Shown here in pieces: positions 48,083 through 60,339 of a DNA stretch of 64,000 nt. Numbering within the stretch: position 1 is the first letter of the stretch; each line of letters begins with the position of its first letter. The notes beneath the pieces are model-generated. The model did no database searches. It was not told the DNA's origin and saw only the letters and a program-made list of their open reading frames with translations. The stretch is taken from the NCBI GenBank assembly GCA_013398295.1, contig VZSF01009038.1, forward strand, positions 119,084-183,083, in the 5' to 3' direction. A program made the position numbers and the translations under genes. Source of the stretch: Chionis minor. Its lineage: Eukaryota; Chordata; Aves; Charadriiformes; Chionididae.

Positions 48083-49257
48083 ACGGGCTTTCCGGGGCTG
48101 AATTTCCCCCCCCCTTGGTGGCACTGAAATAGTTAAAGTGGTTTTAACCCCTTCTTAAACACAAGACCCTAAAAACAAGCTAGGCTTTAAATAGGGACAG
48201 TGATAGACAGGCTCCTCTCTCCACATTTTTCACTGCACAGCCAGTTTGTGGAGCAGGTTTTCAACACCGATCCTAACGACTGTTGCAATTTAATTTATTC
48301 CTGTATTAGCCACGGCTGTGCAGCTCTCAATGGCGGAGCGCTGCTGACCCACAGATTAATCTTCAGCTGTCCTCATTACCGCACACTCCCATCTGCTTTA
48401 TTTCTGCCTGTATATGCGCGCGCGCACACACACACACACACAAACCGCCGCTGCAGACACCACGGGACCAACCAACAAGGGTCAGCGCTGCTGCGAGCGG
48501 GTGCCCTGCAGCCGAGCACGGTCACACTGGGGACAGACAACGTCAGGGTTGATGCACTTGGGCCGTTCAAGGATTACGGACCACCAAGACATCAGGAGAC
48601 AGAGCGGGGCATTTGATGGAAGCGCAGCAAGGCTGCTCAAGCCTGCGGGGCAGCATCACAGCAGCGTGTATCAGTAGCGGAGATCACGTAAATCAGTGCA
48701 AGGGCTGAATCACAGCCCCATGGTTAAGGTATTTCCCCAACCGTTGCGTTTCCAGCACAACCGTTCCCCAACACCTTCGCCGGAGCCGTCATCCACCAAC
48801 AACACCAGCACAGCCGTGCTTCGTACCCGGAGCGAAAAAGGAAGCCTGGGCTCCTGCCTCGGAGGAGAGATGTCATCTAAAAATACCCACTGCCAGTGCT
48901 GACAGCTCCCGTGGCGGGTTCCCAGCGCAGGCTGAGCTCCTCCACTGCCACCGTCACCTCCGACTGGGAGAGTGCTTCCACACCCACAAAAACGGCGAGG
49001 CGACAAACCCTGCTCGCCCATGGCATTGGTGCCGGGGAGACTTGGGGGTCACAGCAACGTTTCCTCCCCTGAGCTGTGCATGCTACATTTTTCACCGGCA
49101 GTTCGGGAAAAGTGAGCAGCAACCGGCCGAGCCCAGAGCTCTGAACTTCCATCAGCCCTGGAAGATGCCAGGAGAGCTGGCCATGGCACCCAGTGGGGCA
49201 GCTCTGCACTGTCCACACGTGCCACGACCAGCTGCTTTCACCCAGGACCATTAGTAA
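48083..49257. other. Unique DNA with an alternating purine-pyrimidine tract
   Basis: No gene recognised. It includes the Z-DNA-prone tract at 48409-48442. Open frames at 48200-48616 (plus) and 48877-49251 (minus) show no domain. 48215-48360 is non-repetitive and compositionally balanced. Confidence 0.55.
48409..48442. repeat. TG/TA/CG/CA alternating purine-pyrimidine tract, 34 bp
   Basis: A continuous run of pyrimidine-purine steps: TGTATATG, then four CG steps, then CA repeats to 48442. Such tracts favour the left-handed Z form under supercoiling, and CG and CA steps are the most favourable. It is also a compound microsatellite likely to vary in length. Confidence 0.92.
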
Positions 49258-50382
49258 AGAGAAGATACAAGGGCAAGATGGCCATTTCGTTCACAGCAAG
49301 CCTGGAGTCACTCACACAGAAGTATTGCCCATCTGACACACACAAAAGCAGTGCCCAGAGGTCTCAGTCCTCTCCCACCCTCCTCTTGGCTGACTCATGG
49401 CACCGACTTAGGTGGCTTCAAGTTTTCCTCCCTGATTCCTCCTGTGCCAAGACAAAACTTGGGTCTCCCATGGGACACAAGCCACCAGGGCTTACTGCCT
49501 CAGGAGCACCTTGCTTCCAGTGGAGTCTCTGAACACAAATACAGCCATTCCACAGCAACACGTTTCAGGAAAACCTCTCCTCCCTGGCCAGCTGAGCGCC
49601 ATGCAGATGTGGCACTGCATCAGGGAGCAGATGAGCCTTGGTCCCATCTAGCAGACTATCACAGGCAGCAGCAGGTAACTGAATTTTGGAAAGAGAAGGT
49701 CATTATGCACCTTCCTCACTCCCACCTACAAGGAGTTTTGCTGCAGAGAGTGGACTGGACATTATTGCACCAAGACAATCATGCAAAAGCTCCAGAGGTT
49801 GGAGCTGCAAGTCTCTTAAGTGGTGACCACTGGGTCCACCCCACCTTTGCAACACCTGGGCTGGTGAACAAGACCACACTTGCCCACATGGATCAACCCA
49901 CCACATTCACCTCCAGTGCAACACATCTGGCTACCAGCCCATGGTGGACGAGCCCCTGGTGTGAAGGAACCTGCCAACTAAGCTTCAAGTACTTCTTAGC
50001 CACAGTCAACCGAGGGGAGGAAGGTCTTCAGAAACAGCAATATCCACACCTAAATATCACCTTGGTGTGTTTCAACACTGGGTGTTCACCAGCTCTGTTC
50101 CAGGGTTCACCAGACAGCTTATCTCATACTGACAAGACAATACTGTCCGTAGGTAATGGAATACCCAGTTTCCTGGTTTCCATATTCACCATTACCAGCT
50201 CAGGTAATAGTGGCACCGCTGTTTCCACAGAACACCAGCTGCAAAAGGAACATCAAGACCTACCCAGGAGCGAAGGAGTTCAGACCCTGGCTGGCGAGCA
50301 CAGAAGAACTCACACCTATCCCTTAGTTAAACACCCTCGTGCCTGCCCTGAGTCTACGCATCACTCCTACAGCTTATCATAA
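49258..50382 (+). other. Unexplained 375-codon stop-free stretch
   Basis: One plus-strand frame has no stop from after the TAA at 49255-49257 to the TAA at 50380-50382. The first ATG in frame that gives a long product is at 49705, for 225 residues. I recognise no domain. Visible traits are His/Ser/Thr/Pro-rich composition, two N-x-T sequons (NKT, NIT), a WWTSPWCEGTCQ stretch and scattered cysteines. There is no obvious signal peptide at 49705 and no convincing transmembrane helix. With a stop expected about every 21 codons, such length is unlikely by chance, but the plus strand here is A/C-rich and T-poor, which lowers stop frequency. It could be a chance frame, a decayed coding remnant, or an unannotated exon. 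No polyadenylation signal or splice site decides it. Confidence 0.25.
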
Positions 50383-51109
50383 TCCTCAAAGCAAAAATTC
50401 CCAGAAACTCTGCTCCCTTCTCTCCGACTCATTGCTTCACAACGGGGAGAGAGCTCTCAGGGGGCTCCTCTGTGAGTGCTGGGAGGATAGCAAAGCCCAT
50501 TAGTGAAATCCCATCGGACTTCCCTGGATAGGAGTTTAGTTGCAGGATATTGGTATTGCACTTCTAAAAGCCCCTGAAGTTTGAGGACGCTACTTGCTTG
50601 AGTATAGAGTAGCTGTGGGCAACAAAACGTCCTCTTTATGAGAATATTCAGCTGCAACAGTAAAATTTCTTTTTTTTTTTTCCTTCAGGTGCCTGAGGTA
50701 AAGTTAAGCTTTCCTATAAGGCAAAGCATATACATTAATTAAACTAACTAGAAAATGGGAGAGCGTCTGCCTCAGATGAGCACTCTCATAGCTTATTAGT
50801 GAAAAGCTCTTCAACTTGGTTGACTGCAGATTACAAAGCAGATCTTCTGTTTGTATGGAAATATGCACTTGGCTAAGAGCAGGCACTGGCCAAACATTCC
50901 CAGCAGCCCGGAAAGGCATCGATACCAACACAAATTGAGTCACCCCCCGTGAATATGGAAAAGGATTAGTCTTACATATTAATCATTTCGGTCCTGTTTT
51001 CTGCTGACACAGACGTCCCAGCTTCTACATGGGAAGGGACACCTCAAACAATCGCTCATCCACATCGCCATTAGCATTTACAGTTACATGCAATGGATTA
51101 ACTGATAAT

Positions 51110-51130
51110 CAATTAATTGGCATTGCAATG
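51110..51130. promoter_or_regulatory. Two 10-bp palindromes separated by one base (possible enhancer core)
   Basis: CAATTAATTG at 51110-51119 and CATTGCAATG at 51121-51130 are each perfect palindromes with one G between them. The first contains the TAAT/ATTA core that homeodomain dimers recognise. The second resembles a shortened C/EBP-type site. Nearby ATTAGCATTTA and CATGCAAT words add to the impression of a transcription-factor cluster. Function is inference only. Confidence 0.3.
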
Positions 51131-52416
51131 AAACAGGACACTGTAGGCGAGACAAAGCCCAGGCGGCATCAGGAGCTGGATCTGACCTCCAGCCACAGAG
51201 AAAGCCAAGTAGCTACAACAGCCTTGCTCCCTTAAAATAGATCACTCCGAATGCCAGTACAAAGGAAGCTGATGGCACACATACAGTCGTATTATAAAAG
51301 GAAAAATTACTGAAAGGGGACAGATTTTCTTGTATTTCATTGGAGCTCAGCTCATTTCTCCTTGACCTGAGGCCTGGGATACAACGTACCAGCCCGAGCT
51401 CACTGCTCTGGGAGCTCAAACAGGACGTTTTCCCCCCCACCTCTTCCCACAAAGCTTTTTTCCAGGGAAAAAAAGTAAATTCTAAAGGCTAACATATTCC
51501 ATGAAATCCTGACAGCATTTCTGAATAACTGGAAGACATAAACGTTTTGACTTTTTTTTTTTTAAAGTTGAAGCAGTTCAATTTTTCATTTTGAAAAGCC
51601 TGTTTGAAAATTCCCTTCTGTTCTATGTTAAAACACCCATGCAGGCAAAAAAAGAACCCCAAAAACCAACAAACACCAGCCTCAACACAGAATAACCCCC
51701 AGCACATTTCCACTTTGTCAAAACACTCTGATCACCAGGGATAATTCCTGCAACTCTTAGAAGTTCCCACTTCTCCAAAAAGACCCACATATATCTATCT
51801 CCTTTTGCCCTAGGTCCAACCTCAGTGAACTTAGACCAGGCACATCCCAGAGCCCCATCTCTCCCTTAAAGCATTATTTTTCACTCTTCCTCACTGGGAT
51901 TCAAACATGGCACATGACAAGCCGGAGCAGCACGTGGCAAACCAGATGCTGGGACCAGAGTATCCGTGGTCCTGGGATCCAGAGCATTCCTCCAGAGCCA
52001 CCCCAAACCTGCTCTGGGACTTCTACTCAAAAGCCCACACAAGACCTGAGCACCACAATGAAGAAGCCACCACCCTGACCATGCTTTAATTTATTTATAC
52101 AGCACATATAAGAAAGCGCTGGCTTCCCCCACACCCATTTTCCTTGCCCCCCCCCGCTCAAGCAAATGAGTCATTTTAATGAAAATAGAGAGGAAATAAA
52201 AAAACCCACCTCACATTTGGAAGAGGAGAGTACCTGGAGCACCGCAGCTTTGCCGACTCACTCCAAGGCTGCCCGCAGTCCTTAGGGGACGAGCCGCCTC
52301 CTGGGCTGGCTTTAAGTAACGAGCAGAATTAATTGCAGCTGTGGGGCTGCAAACCTGCCTTGTAATGAGCCCAGCAATTGACTTAGTGTGGGCAGCTTTG
52401 CTTAGGTGCAGAGGGG

Positions 52417-52453
52417 AAAAAAATAAAAAAAATTTAAAAAAAAAAAAAAAAAG
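52417..52453. repeat. A-rich low-complexity tract
   Basis: Runs of A interrupted by single T or TTT, ending in a run of A before GTGAGG. No retroposon body is recognisable upstream. Confidence 0.85.
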
Positions 52454-53439
52454 TGAGGCTGTGCTAAATTTTGGGGGGAGGTTGCAGGGAAGTAGCTGAT
52501 TTCCAGAGTTCTCTTTTGCACTACTTGGCTGTGATGTGGGGGAAAGGGGGGAAAAAAAATAAAAACTGGGGGAGAGGGGAACAGCTCTGGCTGGCAGGTG
52601 ACATAGTGAGCTGCTCAGGTGGCAGCTGGGTGTAGGGGACGCTGTCAGCTGCACGAAATCGTGCTGTTTCTCTCCTCTCTGCGTCTCACCCTTCTTGCCA
52701 GAGGAGGTACAGCACGCACAAGGCTTGCAAGTAAAGGGGGGCTTTGCCCCAGCATTTCAGGAGACTGAAAGCTTGGGCAAAACTGGTGCTGAAACGGCTA
52801 TTGAGACAACGCTCCCTCGTTGCTTTGATCCTTGCAGTGTTAATTCTGCCAGGGCCACGTTATTGCTTTATATTCCAGCAATATAATGCTCAGCGAAAAG
52901 CAGAAAGGAATCCAACACCCCAAAGAGCAGAGTAACTCCACCCTCAGGAAAAACAGCTATTAATCAGGTGGGCAGCCCAATTCCTTCAGCGCCTTCCACC
53001 AGGAAATACTCATTTATTTGCTAATTCATAATCCGGGCCTTTGAGCCCTAAACTCTAATGACCTTCAAGTTGTTAGCTCAGGTGGCACGGCTGGGATGGG
53101 CAGCAGCACGACGGAAGCGGAGGGTTTGATGGAGGACAGGATGAAGCACAGGGACACAGTGGGGACACTGGAGGGAACCATCAGTGTCCTCCTCGCCCTT
53201 CTCCTGCCCCTTTCCCACACACTTCTCCCTTTTCCAGCACTAAGAGCCAGTAGATGGTACAGTTGTGATGGTAAACATCCTTTTTTTGACTCTCTGGGAA
53301 ATCCTGGGGTTTCTCAGATATCCAGCTTTTTTATTATTAAATACTCTTGTTAACAATGCAAAAAACTTGCTTAGAAAAAGAGGTCACACTCGCAAGAAAG
53401 GGGCTATTAAGGCAGGAGCAGCTGGGTAAAGTGTGCGCG

Positions 53440-53545
53440 TTGTTGTTACAAACATTATCTCAATGACTTTTTATTTAATCAGTTCATCAGATTGGCTCAT
53501 CCTTCTCCGAACGGTTGGGTTAGTCTAATTACAGAATGCAAATCA
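53440..53545. promoter_or_regulatory. Motif-dense AT-rich stretch with an octamer site
   Basis: Within about 100 bp there are ACAAACATTAT, ATTGG (an inverted CCAAT), AACGGTTG (MYB-like), TAATTA and a perfect octamer ATGCAAAT at 53536-53543. Such motifs are short and occur by chance, so this is only a candidate non-coding regulatory element. Confidence 0.2.
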
Positions 53546-54039
53546 CCCCGGTTCTCTCCACCGCGTTCCTCCCACCAAGCACATTTCAACAGCCAGCACT
53601 TGTTCCAGCACCCATCATACCGCGAGCATGTTCACAAGGATTTTTAGTTGAACAGCAGTACACTAAGATGCCAGATATTCAAAGGAAAAAACGGCAGTCA
53701 AAATACCCCTGCACAGCCCTCCTTCACGCAGGCGAAGACCTTCTCCCCGCAGGACGCCCCTGAGCTGCCTTGAGATGTGCCATCTCCATCAGGTTCGTGA
53801 GCAGTTACCATCCCACCTCAACCAGTCCCAGCATGGTGAGGTGGGAATGCAGGATGGACTTATCTTTCCAAGCATGAGGCGAGAGTCAAAGCATCCGTCT
53901 GCCCTGGTTGCTCATGTTCCTCCATGCTTGGAGGAGGGTCTCCTCTTCCTAGGGGAGATGCTCAGATCACTGTGCCACTTTGGGGAAGGGGACAATATCG
54001 AGACATGGCCCAGAAACACAGAGAATGGACGGGGGAAGC

Positions 54040-54620
54040 CAAAGAGTGGGACAGGCTGGAGAAGTGGGTTGACAAAAAACTCCTGAATCTCATTGCAGAT
54101 AAATGCAAAGTCCTGCAGCTCGGAGAGAACAACCCCATGTGACGAGACCAGCTGAGAAAGTGTCTCTACAGAGAAGGTTTTGGTGCAGTTCCTGCAGTGA
54201 TGAAAAGCCAGACACGTCCTGGGCTATATTACCAACAGCACAGGCAGCAGGTCGAGTGATGTCCAGCCCGGACAAGAGAAGGTGAAGACAGTAATCGCTG
54301 CCATCACACACCAAGTGGATGGTCAGAGGGAGACAGAGCCAGTGTCTTCATGGAGGTGCACAGGGAAATGACAAGAAGCACCAGGCACCGGATGCAGGAG
54401 AGGGAAGTTGTTACTGGGTATAAGGCAGAAAATTTTCACGAGGGTCTTGGCCAAACACTGGGACAAGGATCCAGAGTGGTGTGGGTGAACAGAGAGGTTC
54501 AAAACTGGGCCAGGCAAGGCCTCGAGCCACCCATAGCAATGGTGGAGCTGGTGCTGGCCTGAGGAGTGGTTGGACCAGAGATGTCCTGAGCCCCCTTCCA
54601 CCCTACATGATGCTGTCATG
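54040..54620 (+). mobile_element. Old, heavily decayed CR1 fragment
   Basis: Plus-strand sequence related to CR1, much more diverged than the others. Its translation near 54055-54140 reads RLEKWVDKKLLNLIADKCKV then LQLGENNPM, against the usual form DRLERWA...[12 protein letters not shown] of the copy at 19204. The stretch near 54330-54520 corresponds roughly to the late coding part, and 54540-54600 has GGCCTGAGGAGTGGTTGGAC, a 3' UTR-like block. The conserved middle with [11 protein letters not shown] is missing or unrecognisable, so deletions are likely. The borders are approximate. Confidence 0.7.
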
Positions 54621-56550
54621 GTGCAACACTTCAACGTACGTGCCCCCTGCACACACCAGCTGCCGTAAACACGATGCTCATCAAACTCTAAGACCAAGGT
54701 TTCCAAAGAGCTTGAGCTGGAGCAAACGAGTGTGTAAATGATTAAGCAATTGAAAAGAATGACTTTAACTGCCAAATGATTGCAATTGTGCTCAGTGAAC
54801 ATATAATTTTAATCCCTGCAATAAAGGCAGCGACCACACGCCGCTGCAGAAGGAATGCTTGAGCTGCGTTTTCAGTCCCCCGGAGCAGGTTGTTGGACAA
54901 CCAGGTCAAGGTGGCACCACAGACCATCACCCGCACAACAGGAAGGGGTGACTTCGGGAAAGGGAGAAAACTAGTGTGAGCACAAATCCCTGATGATCTC
55001 ATCACGGCAGCTCAAAATAGTGAGATGATCGGCAAGAGGTACCTGGAAGCCTGGTAGGCTCCCATTAGACCAAAAGGATTTCCGGACAGGAAACGTGGCC
55101 CAGCAGAAGAAATCCAGAAATCCAGGTCCCCGTCCCAGAGGGGTCAGGCTTTTCTGGTGCCCTGATGGAAGGAAGCAGTTAAATGCCTGTGGGGGCGCTG
55201 ACTTTGCATCACGGAGGGAGTAGAAGTAACTTTTCCTAATTTGAGGTAAAACAGGGCTGATTTTGTTCAGTAACTCTACTTTCTAACTAGGCATCTTCTA
55301 ATTACTGAAATTACCAGCACGTTGGGCAGAAACTGTTGGCTCCGAGTGCTCAGATCCATGTTTCCAGCCGATGCCAAGGGCTGGGATGCAGAGAGGCTCC
55401 TGCTTGTACCCGTGGCTGTCCCAGCCCAGGGCAGCTCACTCGGGTATTTGCCCCGCTGGAGGGTGGGAAGCGGAAAAGCGCAGAGGGGGGGCACCTGCGG
55501 GGAGGAGCGGACAGGACAGGGGACCCAAACTGACCAACAGGGGGTTCCATCCCATCGGCATCGTGCCCAGGATAAAGCTGAGGGATCAAAGGGTCAGCCC
55601 TCTCTGCAATGGCTGGTGTCCGAGGAGGGCTCTGCCCTTGATCCCGATCTGGAATCCAGACCTGGAATCCAGTTCCCGTCCATCACTGAGTCCAATCTGG
55701 GACTTCCCCAGTGCCTGCCAGTGACGTGATCATCATCCTGGGAGCTCGATATGGTTTTGTATATATTTCATTATTTTCTTTTTATAATTAATATTCCATT
55801 AAAGTAGTTTAGCTCCTTCTAAACTCGTCTCTTTTCTCTCTCTCCTTCCTCACTTTTCAAAGAGAGGTGGGGGAGAGCATCTGTCCTTCCACTTGATTGG
55901 GCCAATCTGGCCCAAACCACGACATAACTTCTTAAGGCATTGCACAAATAAGAGGCACCTAAAATCAACACCGTTTCTACAAGCTTTCTCCTAGACTGCT
56001 TGAGGAGGACTGCAAAGCACAGTAGCTCCGGTAACATCTCATTATGTTCCATCATCGCTCTAGTACGGAAAATGCTTCCAAGCATTCAGCTTCCCCAAGG
56101 CTCAAATATTGATAAAATGAGAACTGCCCTGACAAGGTTTAACTCCTGTTTGAGAGGAGAGACAGGAACCCAGAACATTGACCCACATATTAACCGCGGC
56201 GCCGGCTGTGGGTACCGCAGCGAGCCGTGCAGGCGGATGGAGCTGGCACAGCTCCTACCCACCGCTCGCCTGGAAGGGAGCATCACAGCCCAGCCCATCC
56301 CATCCCACTAAACTGGGAGCGCTCCTCGGTCTGAGGCTTTTATCTCCCTGCCTCTTTGATCCTTATCTCACAAATCCATAAGCCACCACCCAGAATTAGT
56401 CAGTGAAACGATGTAAGCAATAAAAGTCCTGGCAGCTTCACGTTCAAGATGACGGCGCAGCTTTCCTGGTTGTCTCCGGAGGGCTGAAGGCTCCTGTGTT
56501 GGTGCATCAAGGATAGGTAGTTTTTACCTTCACCAAATTACCTCCCTCCA
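54621..56550. other. Unique non-coding DNA
   Basis: No gene recognised. Overlapping open frames in 55322-55729 (plus, two frames) with a minus-strand frame opposite are typical of GC-rich chance frames. 55755-55810 is AT-rich. Confidence 0.6.
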
Positions 56551-56640
56551 AGAAAGACATGGAGGGGCTGGAGCGTGTCCAGAGAAGGGCACTGGAGCTG
56601 GTGACGGGTCTGGAGCACAAGTCTTGTGAGGGTACCAGTG
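56551..56640 (+). mobile_element. Short internal CR1 fragment
   Basis: About 90 bp on the plus strand corresponding to [31 protein letters not shown] coding sequence, matching the [17 protein letters not shown] block of the other copies. The first residues align to [12 protein letters not shown] of the copy at 19204. Both ends stop abruptly inside the coding region, so this is a remnant of a deletion and not a simple 5' truncation. Confidence 0.85.
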
Positions 56641-59600
56641 CTGGGTGCCAGGCAGACCTGGAGGACCTTCAGGGTGGCCTCCCACGGAGTGGGAAGTGGG
56701 GAAGTGGCTCCACCTCACAGGCTCTTTGAAGAGCACCGCGAGAGGAGATCTAAAAAGCACAATAAAGGCAGCAGTAAGGTGTTTACTTCACCCCAAAATT
56801 ACAGCTATCTCCTTGAACTACTCCTGCATGAAAAATTGCCGGGTGTCACCCAGCAGGTCCACGGGGGCTGAAGGATCGTGCCACGTCTCACCCTTCGCAC
56901 CCCAGCTGGGCATCACGTTGCCCTGCCCGCTCCACCATTCCCACCCCCGTTTCCCTTCACTCCTCCACTCCTCACCGCTTCTGGAAAAGGAGAGAAAACA
57001 TTGCTGCCGGCACGGCCGTGCACGGCTAACAGGCTGCAGAGAGAAGTGCATGCGGACACGCAGCTTGCCGAGCAATTCCAGCCTTGGGGATTTTATTTTA
57101 TTTCAAATAATTACGTTTTCAGATTTGAAAGCCACCTTGAATAAAATGTGACCGGGACCAGAGATGAAAAGGGCGCAAGGAAAGGCTGGGGCTCTTCCCC
57201 AAGCCAAAGCCGTGGCCATGCCGCGTGGCATGCCTCTGGAGAGCTTCCCTGGCACCACAGGAAGCTTCCCCCCCCACCGCAGCCCCCCTGCAATGCCATT
57301 AAGAGGGGGCAGCATCTCCCCAGCCCCCAGTGCGTGCTTCCCCCCAGCCCAGCCCTGCCCAGCCCCCAGCGGGGTCCCAGGCTTGCTCCAGGCTTGCTCT
57401 GCCTCTTCCATCCCACCTTCCAAGTGGTTTCCATCCACCGGCTGCTCCTCTCGTGTCGTTGGTAAAAATCAGGCTGGTGACGGGGAGGGTCTGAGCAAGC
57501 ATTTTGCAGCCAGGTGTGAAGGCACCTGCTCACCGCGGGCTGCGTCAGCCTCCAGTGCCCGGAGGCTCCTGGCACGGGGTGTCCCATGCCTGGCACCCTC
57601 CTTCACCCACCTCCTCCTGCTCTGAGGCCACGCTGCAGCCGCTCTGGGCTGTCCCGACCCCAGCGGTCCCTCAGCCAGCATCCCTCAGAGACAGCATCTT
57701 CCAGGCCAGTCTTACAGCAGGGGCGGGATAAGCAGCTATTTCATCTAGCCACAAAATCACGTCTCCGAGCTCGAAAACGATGCTCAGGGGATTTCTCCGT
57801 TTGCTTGTGCCACGAAGCCCCGGGACACGGCTCCAGCAGAGCAGCCGGCGCTCAGTGAGACTCTGCCCAGCCACTGCATTTCCGAGCTCGTGGCTCCAAT
57901 AGCTCCAGAGCCCCCCGCGGCGCCCCGTTCCCGGGGTACCTGAGCGCTGCAATCATTCTGGAGTCAATGGGACTTGGGAACACCGACGCTCGGAGGCCAC
58001 CTGCCAAAAACCTGGCTGTGACCCCCCAAGCAATGCCTACCACGGGTGAAACAAGGGGTGCGCTACACACACCAGAAAGCCCAGAGAAAAGCGACACTGC
58101 GGGTGTTACACACACCCCAACGCACACGCAGGAGTGCAAGGGACCCTTCGGTCCCTTGATCCCACCTCCTCCTCCCTTCCCATGCTAAGAGTTCCCTACC
58201 GACGTATTTCATACACTGAACTCTGAAGGGTACACAGTGTTTTAATCATGTAATATATTAATAACATAATTAAAGCCCAGACCTTTTGCTAAGTAACATA
58301 TATTACTCCGATCACTGCTTTGATATATTAAAAATAGATTAACTGCTTCCTAGAGTTTGAGGCCAGGGGAGACAGTGGGTCTCATCTGCGCTGACCTCCC
58401 ACATATCCATGAGCCAGCGATTTCCCTCGGCAATCCCCACCTGTATCGAGCTCGCCAATTTAAGAAGCAACATTTGGTTGTGTATCAAAGCTGTCTGACA
58501 CCAGGGAGCCCAGCACATCTCTCGGTGAGCTGCTCCAACAGCTAATTACCCCAGCTGTTAAAAAAACTTCATCCTTATTTCCACTGTGGGCTTTGGTAAC
58601 TCCAGATGATTGCTGTTGGCTCCTCTAACACCTTCGGTGGCTGCTTGGAGGTAGTTCTTCACCACTGCTTGCCTCTTCCTTCCTGAGATAATTACAACAT
58701 ACATTTATCTCCCTTCTTAACTACCCCAAGTCAGTCTTAACCACCTTAACGCACGGCGCTCCTCCAGTCTCTCCTCACAAAACCTGTTTTCCAGATTACC
58801 AGCTTCCCTGGTAGCCAAATATGCCAGCAACAAGCAATGGAGGCACCAAAATCAAGCTTAACGCTGCCAAGAGCGGTGTGGGCCTGTAAGAATGGTTAAG
58901 GCAACCGCTTGGTCCTTCAACCTTCCATGGATGTATGAAGCACTCACAGAAGGAGGCATCTCCTAGGCTGGGCCACCAGTCTGCTCCCAGGAAGCCACCG
59001 TGTCTTGAAAGAAAGTCCTCCTTCCAGAAGAGTCACCCTTCAAAATCCATCTGAGAACAGCAAACCGACTTCCCTCCATTTTCAGCTATATTTAGCATGG
59101 CCATTATTTATGGAGATGGCAGGAAATAATTCAGCCAGATATCCAGACGTAATTCGAAATTGGAAAGACGGTCTATAAAAAGACCAATGGAAGGGCCAAA
59201 CGGGGAGACAGCCGTGGGGACAGACAGGCGCAGTGGCAAGCGAGGGCTCTCCCAGCTGGCCATGGAGCGGCCGCACCGCAAAGGCGGAATGCGCGCACCG
59301 GCTCGGACCTGGCTCGCGGGGACCGACGGAGCTGCCTTCCCTGGGACAGCTGCTCTCAAAAACCCCCCTTTTCCAAAAAAAGAGTCTTTCCCAGGTTTCA
59401 GAAACATGGTTTAAGAGCCAACTTCTGACCCTGAGCCCATCTGAGTCAGTGTCGGCATCCCGGCACTGGCAGGGGGAGGCAGGGATTTGCTTCCCGCATG
59501 GCTGCGGCTGGCTGCCTCCCATCCAAAGGGGGTTTTTCCCTGGAGGAAGGGGATACACTGCAGAAGACCCAGCGCCCTGCGAGAGTGCACATCTACGTAC

Positions 59601-60339
59601 GTGCGTACCCAGGCTGGCACTGCAATGCGTACAGGGAGCGGATCAGCCCTTCACCGAAGGAGGTCCCAGAAAATGTGTGAGGAGAGTAGAAGAACTGAGC
59701 TCTAACCATTCATCTGTCTCCTTCCTCCCCAGCACTTCATCTGACCGATTCGAATTAAACTGCGTTTTGCTCTTCTGAGCTAGGAGAGCTTGTCTTTTAT
59801 TTGTTTAAAGGCTGTTTCCTTGCCACCACATTTCCTCCAAATCTCCCTCACGCGGAGTCCAAGGCAACGTTTTGACCAGCGCTGCACGGAGCGTCGGCCG
59901 CTCCTGGGGGCAACATCCAGCACGGCCCGGAGGCAGCTCCCTGCGTGCCAGGAGGATTGCCCCGAGCTCCCACACGCCTCCCGGGACACACAAGACCTGG
60001 CAGCAGCTTCTGCAGACCTGGGCTCAGCTTTACTCCCCCTAGCTCACCTTCTCCCCCACGTTGACTATTGAGCAATTTGACTCTACCCACTTGCACCCCT
60101 CGCCCCCCCAAATCTTGCACCCCAGGGCAAAACCAGCCCCCCCAGTGCAGAGCCCAGCCCACCCACACACCAGGCTCCACGGCTCCTGCCGTGCCGGGCA
60201 CTTCACGACTCCTTACCCTTGGCAGGACGGAGAAGCACCGGAGCAGCGTCAATCCCCATCGCCCGGCTGTCCCTAGGAGGCAGGACAGCCGCCTCCCCAC
60301 CTCTGCACACTCCCAGGTTCGGCTGCTGAAGCTGAAGTT
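56641..60339. other. GC-rich unique DNA leading to a CpG island
   Basis: From here to the window end GC and CpG content rise. C-rich plus-strand runs occur near 57265-57290. 58190-58350 is an AT-rich exception with several TATATTA words. Many open frames exist on both strands (for example 57111-57596 minus opposite 57164-57625 plus), but they overlap and show no domain. No exon recognised. Confidence 0.5.

Larger units (their letters stand above)
50383..54039. other. Unique non-coding DNA
   Basis: No gene or mobile element recognised over 3.7 kb. There is a T-run at about 50671-50682, the paired palindromes at 51110-51130, an A-rich run at 52417-52453 and a motif-rich AT stretch at about 53440-53545. 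Open frames are short. Confidence 0.55.
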
